Shown here piece by piece: positions 1 through 10,696 of a DNA stretch of 11,298 bases. Under the pieces are notes generated by a model. The model made no database searches and was not told the DNA's origin. It was given only the letters and a program-made list of their open reading frames with translations. The first letter of the stretch is position 1. Each line of letters starts with the position of its first letter. This DNA comes from Elusimicrobiota bacterium (GTDB lineage Bacteria; Elusimicrobiota; Elusimicrobia; UBA1565; UBA9628), in contig JAQUNT010000029.1 in NCBI GenBank assembly GCA_028717525.1, positions 1 to 11,298 on the forward strand. The letters are read 5' to 3'. The position numbers and the translations under genes are program-made.

Positions 1-1
1 C

Positions 2-616
2 ACGGCGGCGGCCGGCATCGGCCAGCAGTGCGACCAGCTCGCCTTCCTCCCCGCCATGTCCGTCGGCCTGGCGGTCACCTCCATGGCGGGGCAGAACCTC
101 AGCGCCGGCCAGGAGGCCCGGGTGCGCCAGACGCTGAAATACGGGATCCTGCTCTCCTCGGCCGTCTCCCTCGTCTTCATGGCGCTGATCTTCTCCTTCC
201 CCGGCGAGATCGCCGCCCTGTTCAACCGGGACGCGGCGGCGGCCGCCGAGATCATCCCGCACGTCGTGGCGTACCTGCGCATCGTCTGCTTCTCCTACCT
301 CGCCTTCGCCGGGGTCTTCTCCATCATGGGCGTGGTCCGGGGGGCGGGCGACACCGTCGGCATACTGGCCCTGTCCTTCATCTCCGCCGTCCTGTTCCGG
401 GTGCCGCTGGCCTGGTTCCTGTCCAGCCGGACCGCTCTCGGCGAGCGGGGCATCTGGGCGGCGATCCTGGCGACCTCCTACATCACGCTCGCCTTGAACT
501 ACGCCTACTACCGGCTGGGGCGCTGGAAGAACGTGAAGGTCCTGCACCGGCGGCTGGAGCCCGTGCAGGTGCGGGCGATGATCGAGCAGGCGGCGGAACG
601 GCCCGCCGGGGCCTGA
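2..616 (+). CDS. MATE-family multidrug/cation antiporter, C-terminal part (5' end outside window)
   Basis: This is the C-terminal ~204 residues of a MATE (multidrug and toxic compound extrusion) transporter, an inner-membrane antiporter that exports drugs or metabolites using an H+ or Na+ gradient. The frame is open to the left edge, so the start lies outside the window. The fragment opens with a family-typical stretch, GIGQQCDQLAFLPAMSVGLA, followed by TSMAGQNLSAGQ. It has about four hydrophobic membrane segments, near fragment residues 47-68, 84-108, 119-140 and 149-170, with the RGAGDT loop at 113-118. A full MATE protein is ~450 residues with 12 segments, so this is roughly the second half. 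The C-terminus is a short basic then acidic cytoplasmic tail ending in TGA at 614-616. The stop lies 7 bp from the convergent fragment at 624. Substrate cannot be inferred. The family call is firm. Confidence 0.88.
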   Translation, partial: TAAAGIGQQCDQLAFLPAMSVGLAVTSMAGQNLSAGQEARVRQTLKYGILLSSAVSLVFMALIFSFPGEIAALFNRDAAAAAEIIPHVVAYLRIVCFSYLAFAGVFSIMGVVRGAGDTVGILALSFISAVLFRVPLAWFLSSRTALGERGIWAAILATSYITLALNYAYYRLGRWKNVKVLHRRLEPVQVRAMIEQAAERPAGA

Positions 617-623
617 CGGGTCC

Positions 624-921
624 TCAGTCCGCGGCGAAGCGCCCGGCCCGGAACGACTCGTCGGCGGTCTGGAAGAGCGCCGCGGCGTCGTCGGCGAGGT
701 CCGCGTCTTCGGCCGCGGGGCCCGGGGCGGGCCGCAGGAGCCGGGTCTTCGGGTCGATCTGGCACCCATCGTCCCCCGGCGGACCGCAGTCATAGACCTC
801 CGGCCGCTTGCTCCGCTCAGGAAGCATCTTCGGGAAATCCGTTGACCAGTCCAGATGCGTCAGCAACCTCACCAACTCCCGGTCGTTCACATAAATTGCC
901 GGATGCTGATTAGCGATACCT
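624..921 (-). pseudogene. 3' remnant of an unrecognised gene truncated by the insertion sequence
   Basis: A minus-strand frame is open from the insertion-sequence edge at 921 to a TGA at 624-626, about 98 codons. A GTG at 890 could start an 88-residue product, but no clear ribosome binding site precedes it and the frame stays open upstream, so this looks like the tail of a longer gene cut by the element. The first ~50 residues look like real protein, with VNDRELVRLLTHLDWSTDFP and YDCGPPGDDGCQIDP, and are encoded by DNA of moderate GC. The last ~40 residues are Ala/Arg/Pro-rich and poorly distinctive. I do not recognise the family. A remnant of another mobile-element protein is possible but unproven. 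It is convergent with the MATE gene, with 7 bp between the two stops. The missing 5' part is not on the other side of the element. Confidence 0.45.
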
Positions 922-969
922 TGTATTAGTCGCCTTGCAATGTAACCGGCCGTCCCTCCAATTCTGTTG
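922..969. repeat. Left terminal inverted repeat of the IS
   Basis: This ~48-bp imperfect inverted repeat pairs with 1895-1942. In the outer 31 bases I count 21 identities by eye. A shared TCCCT block and a CT.TTG end follow after one-base gaps. It also encodes the C-terminus and stop codon of the transposase. Confidence 0.75.
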
Positions 970-1876
970 ACAGTTTCTCACTCAAGACCTCTTCCGGCGT
1001 CTTCCCGCCAAGCGCCATGTGGACGCGATCCTGATTGTAGTGCTTTTCCCAGCTGGCAAGCTTCTGTATGAGGTCGCTCTCGTCGGAAAACGTCTGCCTC
1101 GAATAGAACTCTTGTTCGTCGGTACGGTGGGAGCGCTCCACTTTCCCATTGAGGCGTGGCGTGCGTGGCCGGATCAGCCTATGCTTCACCTGCTGCTGGG
1201 TCAGGTGGAAGCCAAATTCCGTGGTAGATTCTGGCCCGTTGTCCGTCTGGACCTCCCGAATTTTGGCCGGGAAGATCTGTTTGACCGTCTCAAAGAAATC
1301 TATGGCATTGCGCGTGGTGTTGCGCGGGCAAATCCGAATCACCCGATACCTGGTGCAATCATCGACCGCCGTGAACTGAAACAATTTCCGCCGCGGGCTT
1401 GAAGGATTGCGGATGAACTTGACGTCCATCTGGATCGTCTCACCCGGATGAGATTTCACGTAGCGTCGTAGAGCTATCCGCGCGGGTTTGTTATAGCGCG
1501 TCATGTATAGGGCCGGCATCTTGTTGCGGCGCAGCGTGTTCCAGACCGTGCTAGAAGACACGACGATGCCGTGGAAGCGCTTCAGGTAGAGCTGGATTCG
1601 CTGCGGCCCATAGCCACGCTCTTTTCGAATCTTAAGGATCTCCGCCTCGATCTCGGCCGTGACACGCCGTTTCCGATTTTGCGGCGTAGCGCTTAACCCA
1701 GCAAGCCCGAAGCGTCTGTACCGCTTACGCCATCGCCAGAGCGTCGATCGAGAAATCCCAAAGAGATCACGTATGATTCTTGGTGATGTCTCTCCGTTCT
1801 CAAGCAATTGCAGGGCATCTCTCTGATATTCCCGACGAGTCAGTTCCCGCCATTCTTTCTCACTGAGTCTTTTCAT
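926..1876 (-). CDS. IS481-family DDE transposase
   Basis: This gene encodes the 316-residue enzyme that cuts and rejoins the ends of its insertion sequence. An N-terminal helix-turn-helix covers about residues 41-61 (ISRSTLWRWRKRY..). The integrase/RNase H-like core (rve fold) carries the acidic triad: D151 in IQMDVKFI, D212 in VQTDNGPE and E247 in KVERSHR. The D212-E247 spacing is the usual DD35E type. The downstream LNGKVERSHRT and HYNQDRVHMALGGKTP motifs are family-typical. I chose ATG at 1876 because GGGAGGG lies six bases upstream. A TTG at 1897 would add seven residues. The TAA stop at 926-928 lies inside the left terminal inverted repeat, so the last ~14 codons are encoded by the repeat. 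There is no frameshift or internal stop, so the enzyme is probably functional. Confidence 0.9.
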   Translation of the reverse strand: MKRLSEKEWRELTRREYQRDALQLLENGETSPRIIRDLFGISRSTLWRWRKRYRRFGLAGLSATPQNRKRRVTAEIEAEILKIRKERGYGPQRIQLYLKRFHGIVVSSSTVWNTLRRNKMPALYMTRYNKPARIALRRYVKSHPGETIQMDVKFIRNPSSPRRKLFQFTAVDDCTRYRVIRICPRNTTRNAIDFFETVKQIFPAKIREVQTDNGPESTTEFGFHLTQQQVKHRLIRPRTPRLNGKVERSHRTDEQEFYSRQTFSDESDLIQKLASWEKHYNQDRVHMALGGKTPEEVLSEKLSTELEGRPVTLQGD

Positions 1877-1882
1877 TCCTTG

Positions 1883-1889
1883 CCCTCCC
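1883..1889 (-). promoter_or_regulatory. Ribosome binding site of the transposase
   Basis: GGGAGGG lies six bases before the ATG at 1876. It favours that start over the upstream TTG at 1897, which would place this site inside the coding region. Confidence 0.6.
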
Positions 1890-1894
1890 AACGG

Positions 1895-1942
1895 CAATAG
1901 ATTCTAGGGAGAAGCAGGTTTCACCGTAAAGCGATTATTACA
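1895..1942. repeat. Right terminal inverted repeat of the IS
   Basis: This is the partner of 922-969, ending ..GCGATTATTACA on the plus strand. It lies just upstream of the transposase start, so the element's own promoter should fall within or next to it. I could not identify convincing -35 and -10 hexamers. Confidence 0.75.
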
Positions 1943-1959
1943 CAATTCAACTGAAGCAT

Positions 1960-2031
1960 TCAGACTAGGACTCCGGCCCATGGCAGGAGGACGGCCACCA
2001 GCAGCCAGGCGACATTGGGATGCCTCTTCAT
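1960..2031 (-). CDS. Possible 23-residue hydrophobic mini-protein downstream of treZ
   Basis: The frame reads MKRHPNVAWLLVAV then LLPWAGVLV and stop. The layout is a basic N-terminus followed by a ~16-residue hydrophobic segment, like a single-span membrane micropeptide or an isolated signal sequence. It has no Shine-Dalgarno site of its own. Its ATG overlaps the TGA of an eight-codon frame (2054-2028), giving an ATGA junction that would allow translational coupling. That leader frame begins eight bases after the treZ stop. The mini-ORF ends 17 bp before the insertion sequence. In GC-rich DNA a frame this short can arise by chance, so it may be non-functional. Confidence 0.2.
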   Translation of the reverse strand: MKRHPNVAWLLVAVLLPWAGVLV

Positions 2032-2061
2032 CGTCGTTGAGTAAAGCATTTCATGACCTCT

Positions 2062-3900
2062 CTATCGGCGCAGCAAGGCCGCCCCGGGCCTTCGGAAGCC
2101 GAGCGTCGGCCCGTCGGGCGACGGCTCCGAACGGGGCGGCTGTCCGTCGTCCGCGAAGGCCGGCTCCTCCGTGGTGAATGCCGTCCGCCAGTCTCCCGGG
2201 GACCCCAGGGCCAAAGGCCCGCTCCCGACGAGTCTCACCATGAGCAGCCAGCGCGAGCCGTCCCGGCTGCGCCACTCCAGGCAGACGCCTTCCCGGCCCA
2301 GCGCCCGGGCGCTGCGCTCTTCGCCCAGCCCGGGCCGGGAGACCCGCCGCCAGGCCAGCAGGGCGCGATGCAGGGCCAGGACCTCCCGGTGGCCGGGCCG
2401 CTCGGCCTCGTCCCAGCGCAGGACGCAGCGGGAAAAGGTCTCGTCGGCCTGGGGGTCCGGGATGCGGGCGCGGGCTTTCGGGTCGCGGAAGGCCGAGAAG
2501 GCCTGAAACTCCTTGCGTCTGCCTTCCGTCACCAGCCTGCCCAACTCGGGATTGTGGTCGGTGAAGTAGAGGAACGGGTTGGAGGCGGCCCACTCCTGGC
2601 CCATGAACAGCAGTGGCGACTGGGGCGCGAGCAGGCAGACGGCGGCGGCGGCGCGGAAGGCCGCCGGCTCGATCTGGTGGTGGAGCCGCTCCCCGAAGGC
2701 GCGGTTGCCCACCTGGTCGTGGTTCTGGATGCAGCAGATGAACTTCCAGGGCGGGATCCCGGACGGGTCCGTGCCGCGCGGTCCTCCGAAATGCGGAGCC
2801 GGGCGGCCCTTGTAGAGCCAGCCGTCGTGCGCGGCCTCGGCCAGCTCCGCGACGGTCCCCTGGAAATCCTGGTAATAGCCCTCGTGGTCTCCGGCCACGC
2901 AGCGGCGCATGATATGATGGAAATCATCCGACCAGACTCCGTCGAGCCCCCAGCCTCCCTCCTCCTGGGCGCGCACGATCGCGGCCAGATTGCGGTTGTC
3001 CTCCGCGATGAGATGCACGCGCCGGGCCGGGAGGCTGTCCCGGACGCGCGCGGCCAGCTCTTGGAGGAGGTGCTCCGGGCTTCCGTCCGCCAGGGCATGC
3101 GGCGCGTCGAAGCGCAGTCCGTCCATGTGGTATTCATGGACCCAGTGCAAAGCGTTGGCTATGAAGAACTCCCGGACCTCCCTGCTGCGGGGCCCGTCCA
3201 GATCGACCCCCGCTCCCCAGGGGCACTGATGCCGGTCCGTGTAGTAGTGCGGGCTGAACGCCGCCAGATACGCGCCGTCCGGCCCCAGGTGGTTGTACAC
3301 GACGTCGAGGAAGACGGCCAGCCCGAGTCCGTGGGCCGCGTCGACCAAGGCGCGCAGGTCGTCGGGCCGGCCGTAGCAGCGGGCCGGCGCGAAGAGGTCC
3401 ACACCGTCGTAGCCCCAGTTGCGCCGGCCCGGGAAGTCCGCTACGGGCATGAGCTCCACGGCCGTGATCCCGAGGTCCTTGAGCGCCTGCATGCGGTTTG
3501 CGACCCCCCGGTAGCTGCCGGAGGGTGAAAATGTCCCGACATGAAGTTCGTAGATGACCAAGTCCTGCGGCGGTATTCCTGTCCACGCCGCGTCCGTCCA
3601 GGCGAAGGCGCCCGGGTCCAGGACTTCGGATGGGCCGTGCACGCCTTCGGGCTGGAATCGGGACGCGGGATCGGGCCGCTCGCTGCCGTCGGGCAGGCGG
3701 TAGAGGTAGCGCGTCCCGGCGGGGACGTCTGCAATGACGGCCGAGTGGCAGCCTCCAGCTTCCGGCCGCAGCGGCTCGGCGCGCTCCATGGCCCCCAGGA
3801 GATGGACGAGGACCTCGCGGTGCTCGGGAGCCCAGACCCGGAAACGGCAGCGCCCGGCCCCTATCGGCACCGCGCCCAGGCGGGGCGCATAGGCGGGCAT
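2062..3900 (-). CDS. treZ: Malto-oligosyltrehalose trehalohydrolase (GH13)
   Basis: TreZ hydrolyses the alpha-1,4 bond next to the terminal trehalosyl unit of malto-oligosyltrehalose, releasing free trehalose in the cytoplasm. It completes the TreY-TreZ route from glycogen or maltodextrin. The 612-residue product has an N-terminal beta-sandwich (about 8-100, with FRVWAPEHREV), a GH13 barrel (about 110-470) and a C-terminal beta domain. Visible catalytic residues are nucleophile D265 in GLRFDAPHAL, acid/base E300 in LIAEDNRN and stabiliser D395 in IQNHDQVGNRA. NWGYDGVDLFAP at 161-172 and FMGQEWAASNPFLYFTDH are typical of TreZ and help separate it from GlgB branching enzyme, a related alternative. 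ATG at 3900 follows the treS-mak stop by 8 bp with only weak ribosome-site similarity, suggesting translational coupling. It is the last gene of the operon and ends in TAG at 2062-2064. I saw no clear terminator after it. Confidence 0.93.
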   Translation of the reverse strand: MPAYAPRLGAVPIGAGRCRFRVWAPEHREVLVHLLGAMERAEPLRPEAGGCHSAVIADVPAGTRYLYRLPDGSERPDPASRFQPEGVHGPSEVLDPGAFAWTDAAWTGIPPQDLVIYELHVGTFSPSGSYRGVANRMQALKDLGITAVELMPVADFPGRRNWGYDGVDLFAPARCYGRPDDLRALVDAAHGLGLAVFLDVVYNHLGPDGAYLAAFSPHYYTDRHQCPWGAGVDLDGPRSREVREFFIANALHWVHEYHMDGLRFDAPHALADGSPEHLLQELAARVRDSLPARRVHLIAEDNRNLAAIVRAQEEGGWGLDGVWSDDFHHIMRRCVAGDHEGYYQDFQGTVAELAEAAHDGWLYKGRPAPHFGGPRGTDPSGIPPWKFICCIQNHDQVGNRAFGERLHHQIEPAAFRAAAAVCLLAPQSPLLFMGQEWAASNPFLYFTDHNPELGRLVTEGRRKEFQAFSAFRDPKARARIPDPQADETFSRCVLRWDEAERPGHREVLALHRALLAWRRVSRPGLGEERSARALGREGVCLEWRSRDGSRWLLMVRLVGSGPLALGSPGDWRTAFTTEEPAFADDGQPPRSEPSPDGPTLGFRRPGAALLRR

Positions 3901-3908
3901 ACGCGGTC

Positions 3909-7199
<3,291 letters not shown>

Positions 7200-7206
7200 G
7201 GCAGGT

Positions 7207-10200
7207 TCATGCGGCGGCGGGTCCCGGAGCGTTGGTCAGAATGGTCGCGGCCAGGGGGTCGAACATGTCGGTCGCGCGCACGGCCGCGCGGCCGTCCTTG
7301 CGGACCAAGGCCACGCGCCGGCCCGTGAAGACGTCGGTCAACGCGTCCGCGCAGACGCCTTCCGGAAGGAGCACGACGGTATCCTTCCAGACCGTCTCTC
7401 CCGAGGGCGGCCAGAGGCCGGACCGGACCAAGCGTGTGAAGAACCGGGCCGCCGCGACCAGGGCGAGATCCTTGCCGTCCCGGCGCAGGAAAGCGACGAT
7501 GTTCTCGGCTTTTTCTCCCGCGCAATCCAGGGGGAGGTAGTCGCCGCCTATGAACATGCCTTCGTGACGATTGCGGAAATTGAGGCCTTGCCACAGCATG
7601 TAGAGCTTGATGCGGCCGTCTCCCCGCGACCCCAAGAGGTCTGCGACCACGCCGGTCCGCGTCTCGCCGGAGTCCAGGCGGGCCTTGAGTTCCGCGAGGA
7701 GGCGGCGGCGCAGGGCGAAGTCCACCGGCCGGCGGTTGTCCGGGTCGACCAGACTGAGGTCCCAGAGTTCCGAGCCCTGGTAGGTGTCCACGATGCCTGG
7801 GGAGCCGATCTTGAGCGTCAAGGCGGAGAGGGAGTTCCAGCGGCCCAGTTCTCCGACCCGGGATTGCAGGGGCTGGAAGATCTCGAAGAACCGGTTGGCC
7901 GGGTCGGCGGCCAGGATGGATTCCACGAAGCGGTGCACGGCCCTCTCGTATTCCTCATCCGGATGCACCCAGTCCGTGTAGATCTTGGCCTCCCGGATGG
8001 CCTTGCAGACGAAGCTCCACAGCCGCTCCTTGAAGGCGGGAAGCCCTTCGGGCGACGGGGGGCTGTCGGGCCAGATCCCCAGCAGGGTCTGATAGATCAT
8101 GTACTCCGTGTTGGGCCTGGGCTCCGGCGTCTCGCCTATGACGGTCTTGTGCTTCCGGTTGACCAACGACCACTGGGTGATCGCGGTCTGCCATTCCGAC
8201 GGGATCTCGCTGAGGACGCTCAAGCGCATGCGCACGTCCTCGCTGCGCTTGGTGTCGTGGGTGGAAGTCGTGATGAGGCTGGCCGGCCATCTCTTGTTGC
8301 GCTGTGAGTTCTGCCGATGGAAATCCTCGCGGGAGACGCCGAAGTGCGTGGGGTCGCCGCCGACCTCGTTGAGCGAAATGAAGCGGTTGAAGACGTAGAA
8401 GGCCGTGTCCTCGAGCCCCTTGGCCATGATGGGCCCGGTCAACTGCTGGAAGCGCAGGACGAAATCGCGGTAGAGCCGGCGTTCGGGCTCGGCCACCTCG
8501 GTATCGAGCCGCAGCAGCAGGACGTCGCGCAGGAAGTCGTAGACCGCCGGGTTGAGGGCCGGGGTCCGGCTCTTCGCCTTCTCCACCGCGATGTTGATGT
8601 ATTTGGCGTCGCGCTCCGAGACCACGGCGTCGGCCGGGGAGATGTAGGTGCGGTAGACGGGGAAGCAGGCGATGGTCTCCCGGATGGCGAGAACCAGGTT
8701 GCTGCGGGTGAAGTCCCGGTAGCGCCGGTTCTGCTCGGAGATCAGGTCGAGGCGGTGGCCCAGGTCATTGATCTCGCTGGCCATCTGCAGCAGGGCGAAG
8801 AGCTTCTTCTTGTCGTAAACCAGCTGGTCGAAGTCGATCTTGTGGCCGATGAACTCCTCATAGAGGGCGTTGAATGCCCTCTCGCCGCCCTGATCGACGA
8901 AGATGCCGTTGAGCGCGTTGAGGAAATCGTAGCCCACCGTGCCGTGGATGCACCAATCCTCAGGCAGGGATTCCTTGCGGTCCAGGATCTTCTCGGCCTC
9001 GATGAGCAGCGGGGTGGCGTCCCGGAGCTCGACGCTCTCAAGCGCCGCGGCGAGCTCCTCACGGGGCGGCCCCGGCGACGCTGCTGAGAGGACGGACTCG
9101 GCCAGATACCGTTCCTGCAGGCGCCGGAAGTAGGTCGGCGGGTCGTAGAGGCCGTCAGGATGGTCGATGCGCAGCCCGTGGACCTTGCCCTCGCGGATGA
9201 GGCGGAACACCAGTTCGTGGCAGGCCTCGAACACGCGCGGGTCCTCCATGCGCGTGGCGGCCAGTTCGTTGATGTCGAAGAACCGCCGGTAGTTGATGTC
9301 GTCCGCGGCGGCTCGCCAGTAGGTCATGCGGTAGACCTGCAGGGACAGGAGCTTATCGAGCTCGTCGAAGCTCCTGGGGACGCCTTTCTCCCCGTTGAGC
9401 CGGCGGACCTGCTCGGCGATGAATTCCCGCACCGCGTCCGAGCGAACCGCCAGGGCGGCCAGCCGCCGCTTGGCGACTTCCTTCTCGCGATTCCGGCCTT
9501 CGACTCTGGCCGGAGCGGTCTCGGTCCGCTGGGGGAGGTTCTGGAACGCGGTGCTGATGCTGAGGAATTCCTCCAGGTCCGGATGTCCCTTGGGCATGCG
9601 CTTCTGGAGCTCATCGAGGCGGCGGGTCAGGATGAAGGGATAGGTTTCGGGCGCGACAGGCAGGACATGCACATGGTAGCGCAGTTGGAAGCTCCCGTTC
9701 TGGTAATGCAGCTTGAGCTCCTGGCCCTCCAGGATGAGGCCGTAGAGGTCGCCCAATATCGGGATGAGGATCTTGTCTTTGAGCTCCTTCTTGACCGGCT
9801 CCCAGTTGATGTCGAAGAAGTGGGCGCAGACCGAGGCCGGGCCGTTCTCCAGGACGTCGAGCCAGAGGGCGTTGTTGCTGCCGATGCCCATGTGGTTGGG
9901 GACCATGTCGAGGATCTGCCGCAGGCCGTGCGCGGCGAGGGCCTGGCAGAATGCGGCGAAGCCCTCCTCCCCGCCCAGCTCGGGATTGACGGCGCTGTAG
10001 TCGGTCACATTGTAGCCGTGCATGCTCCCAGGGATGGCTTTGAAGTAGGGGGAGCAGTAGAGCGTCTCGATGCCGAGGTCTTTGAGATAAGGGACCAAGT
10101 CCGCGGCCGCCCGGAATGGGAAGGACTTGTTGAGCTGGATGCGGTAGACCGACACGGGAGGATCGGTCGTCCGGTTCCGCTGGCCCAGGAGGACGCGCAG

Positions 10201-10224
10201 CTTGTCCGCTGTCATGTGGTTCAT
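7207..10224 (-). CDS. treY: Malto-oligosyltrehalose synthase (GH13)
   Basis: TreY is an intramolecular transglucosidase. It converts the reducing-end alpha-1,4 bond of a maltodextrin to alpha,alpha-1,1, making malto-oligosyltrehalose, the substrate of TreZ. The 1005-residue length is somewhat above the usual 750-950. Family signatures are SVYRIQLNKSFPF (25-37), LYCSPYFKAIPGSMHGYNVT (55-74) and ILDMVPNHMG (104-113). Catalytic residues are D354 in HGLRIDHPDGLYDP, E411 in LIEAEKILDRKESLPEDW and D657 in TTSTHDTKRSED. The large insert between the early barrel strands (about 140-310) is normal for TreY. Near the C-terminus, TYQGSELWDLSLVDPDNRRPVDF is also typical. I chose ATG at 10224 because GAAGG lies six bases upstream; an in-frame ATG three codons later is possible. 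It is the first gene of the operon. Confidence 0.95.
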   Translation of the reverse strand: MNHMTADKLRVLLGQRNRTTDPPVSVYRIQLNKSFPFRAAADLVPYLKDLGIETLYCSPYFKAIPGSMHGYNVTDYSAVNPELGGEEGFAAFCQALAAHGLRQILDMVPNHMGIGSNNALWLDVLENGPASVCAHFFDINWEPVKKELKDKILIPILGDLYGLILEGQELKLHYQNGSFQLRYHVHVLPVAPETYPFILTRRLDELQKRMPKGHPDLEEFLSISTAFQNLPQRTETAPARVEGRNREKEVAKRRLAALAVRSDAVREFIAEQVRRLNGEKGVPRSFDELDKLLSLQVYRMTYWRAAADDINYRRFFDINELAATRMEDPRVFEACHELVFRLIREGKVHGLRIDHPDGLYDPPTYFRRLQERYLAESVLSAASPGPPREELAAALESVELRDATPLLIEAEKILDRKESLPEDWCIHGTVGYDFLNALNGIFVDQGGERAFNALYEEFIGHKIDFDQLVYDKKKLFALLQMASEINDLGHRLDLISEQNRRYRDFTRSNLVLAIRETIACFPVYRTYISPADAVVSERDAKYINIAVEKAKSRTPALNPAVYDFLRDVLLLRLDTEVAEPERRLYRDFVLRFQQLTGPIMAKGLEDTAFYVFNRFISLNEVGGDPTHFGVSREDFHRQNSQRNKRWPASLITTSTHDTKRSEDVRMRLSVLSEIPSEWQTAITQWSLVNRKHKTVIGETPEPRPNTEYMIYQTLLGIWPDSPPSPEGLPAFKERLWSFVCKAIREAKIYTDWVHPDEEYERAVHRFVESILAADPANRFFEIFQPLQSRVGELGRWNSLSALTLKIGSPGIVDTYQGSELWDLSLVDPDNRRPVDFALRRRLLAELKARLDSGETRTGVVADLLGSRGDGRIKLYMLWQGLNFRNRHEGMFIGGDYLPLDCAGEKAENIVAFLRRDGKDLALVAAARFFTRLVRSGLWPPSGETVWKDTVVLLPEGVCADALTDVFTGRRVALVRKDGRAAVRATDMFDPLAATILTNAPGPAAA

Positions 10225-10230
10225 AACAGA

Positions 10231-10235
10231 CCTTC
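10231..10235 (-). promoter_or_regulatory. Ribosome binding site of treY
   Basis: GAAGG lies six bases before the ATG at 10224. It is the only clear Shine-Dalgarno-like site in the trehalose operon; treS-mak and treZ lack a good one. That fits translation entering at treY and passing on by coupling. Confidence 0.5.
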
Positions 10236-10291
10236 GCCGATTCTACAAACCTTTGAGGACCCTGTCCTGTCGGAATCTCTGATTGGGCGTC

Positions 10292-10590
10292 CTGTCTCAG
10301 CAACAGCACCTTCCCTTCCAGAGGACCGAGTCGGACGGTGAGGTCGTAGGCGCCGCGGTTGATCCAGCGATAATGGCCGCCCCAGCCGGAGACCGCGAAC
10401 ACGCCGGGCTGCATGACGTTGTAGAGCGCCAGCAGGAGATGGGCCTTATTCACCTCTTGTGCCTGGCCTGGGGGCCGGTGGCGAGGGCGCGCATCTCCCG
10501 GACCACGCCTGCGCGGTCCCCGGCAGCGGCTCTAGTCCCAGGAAGGGGTTGGCGTCGAGACCGGAGTAGGGATAAGCGGGCTTCGTGGAA
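10292..10590 (-). pseudogene. Decayed remnant of a trehalose-synthase-like GH13 alpha-glycosidase
   Basis: Family-like peptide blocks appear in order but in three different reading frames. First is KPAYPYSGLDANPFLGLEPL (about 10583 downward). Then comes AGVVREMRALATGPQA in a second frame. From about 10453 a third frame gives NKAHLLLALYNVMQPGVFAV, SGW, WINRGAYDL and TVRLGPLEGKVLLLR. Intact TreS-like GH13 proteins, as I remember them, carry a longer stretch between SGW and RWINRGAYDL, and a large C-terminal domain between AYDL and the final ..LEGKVL strand. Both are missing here, so this copy has two frameshifts and probably two internal deletions. No proper stop codon survives; the last frame runs on into treY. 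It points the same way as treY, so it may once have been the gene before it. The subfamily assignment is from memory of motifs and is moderately sure. Confidence 0.6.
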
Positions 10591-10623
10591 CAGAATGCGC
10601 CTTTTCGTAAGAGACTCCCCCTC

Positions 10624-10644
10624 CCAGCCCCCCATGGGGGCTGG
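10624..10644. repeat. Strong hairpin, 9-bp perfect stem with 3-nt loop
   Basis: CCAGCCCCC, then CAT, then GGGGGCTGG form a perfect GC-rich stem. There is no T-run on either strand afterwards, so it is not a standard rho-independent terminator. It sits in the ~100-bp stretch between the GH13 remnant and the Fpg remnant, which otherwise shows nothing I recognise. Confidence 0.55.
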
Positions 10645-10696
10645 CAAAGCCATAATAGCAAGCCGGCTCCGGAGTGGACGTCAGGATCGGGCGATA

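Larger units (their letters stand above)
922..1942 (-). mobile_element. IS481-family insertion sequence, complete, 1021 bp
   Basis: The element is bounded by imperfect terminal inverted repeats that both begin TGTA, as is usual for this family. Left end outward-in: TGTATTAGTCGCCTTGCAAT. Right end on the opposite strand: TGTAATAATCGCTTTACGGT. Similarity continues through a shared TCCCT block to a TTG about 48 bp in. It contains one intact transposase gene reading from the right end to the left end. By eye its GC content is clearly lower than both flanks, which fits recent acquisition. Bases flanking the left end (..GATACCT) and right end (CAATTC..) do not match, so no target-site duplication is visible. 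Boundaries were assigned from the inverted-repeat alignment alone. Confidence 0.85.

Noticed and set aside
28..795. 255-codon plus-strand frame overlapping the MATE gene
   Set aside because: It is very Arg/Pro/Gly-rich and frame-shifted relative to the MATE protein, which has clear membrane segments and family motifs.
1019..1402. 127-codon plus-strand frame inside the insertion sequence
   Set aside because: It is antisense to the transposase catalytic core. A second IS gene is not expected for IS481, and no motif is present.
2053..3528. 491-codon open frame on the plus strand opposite treZ
   Set aside because: It is an antisense shadow of treZ, with no domain motifs and skewed composition.
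2062..3900. Annotation of this gene as glycogen branching enzyme GlgB
   Set aside because: The sequence shares the GH13 and beta-sandwich layout, but the motifs and its place beside treY fit TreZ better.
10240..10268. Sigma70-like promoter for treY: TGTCCT/ATTCTA on plus (AGGACA, 17 bp, TAGAAT on minus)
   Set aside because: Hexamers and spacing are fair, but the predicted start near 10233 would cut the GAAGG ribosome site of treY.
9160..10341. 393-codon open frame on the plus strand opposite treY and its upstream region
   Set aside because: It is an antisense shadow rich in Glu, Val, Asp and Gly without motifs. Its end runs through the GH13 relic.
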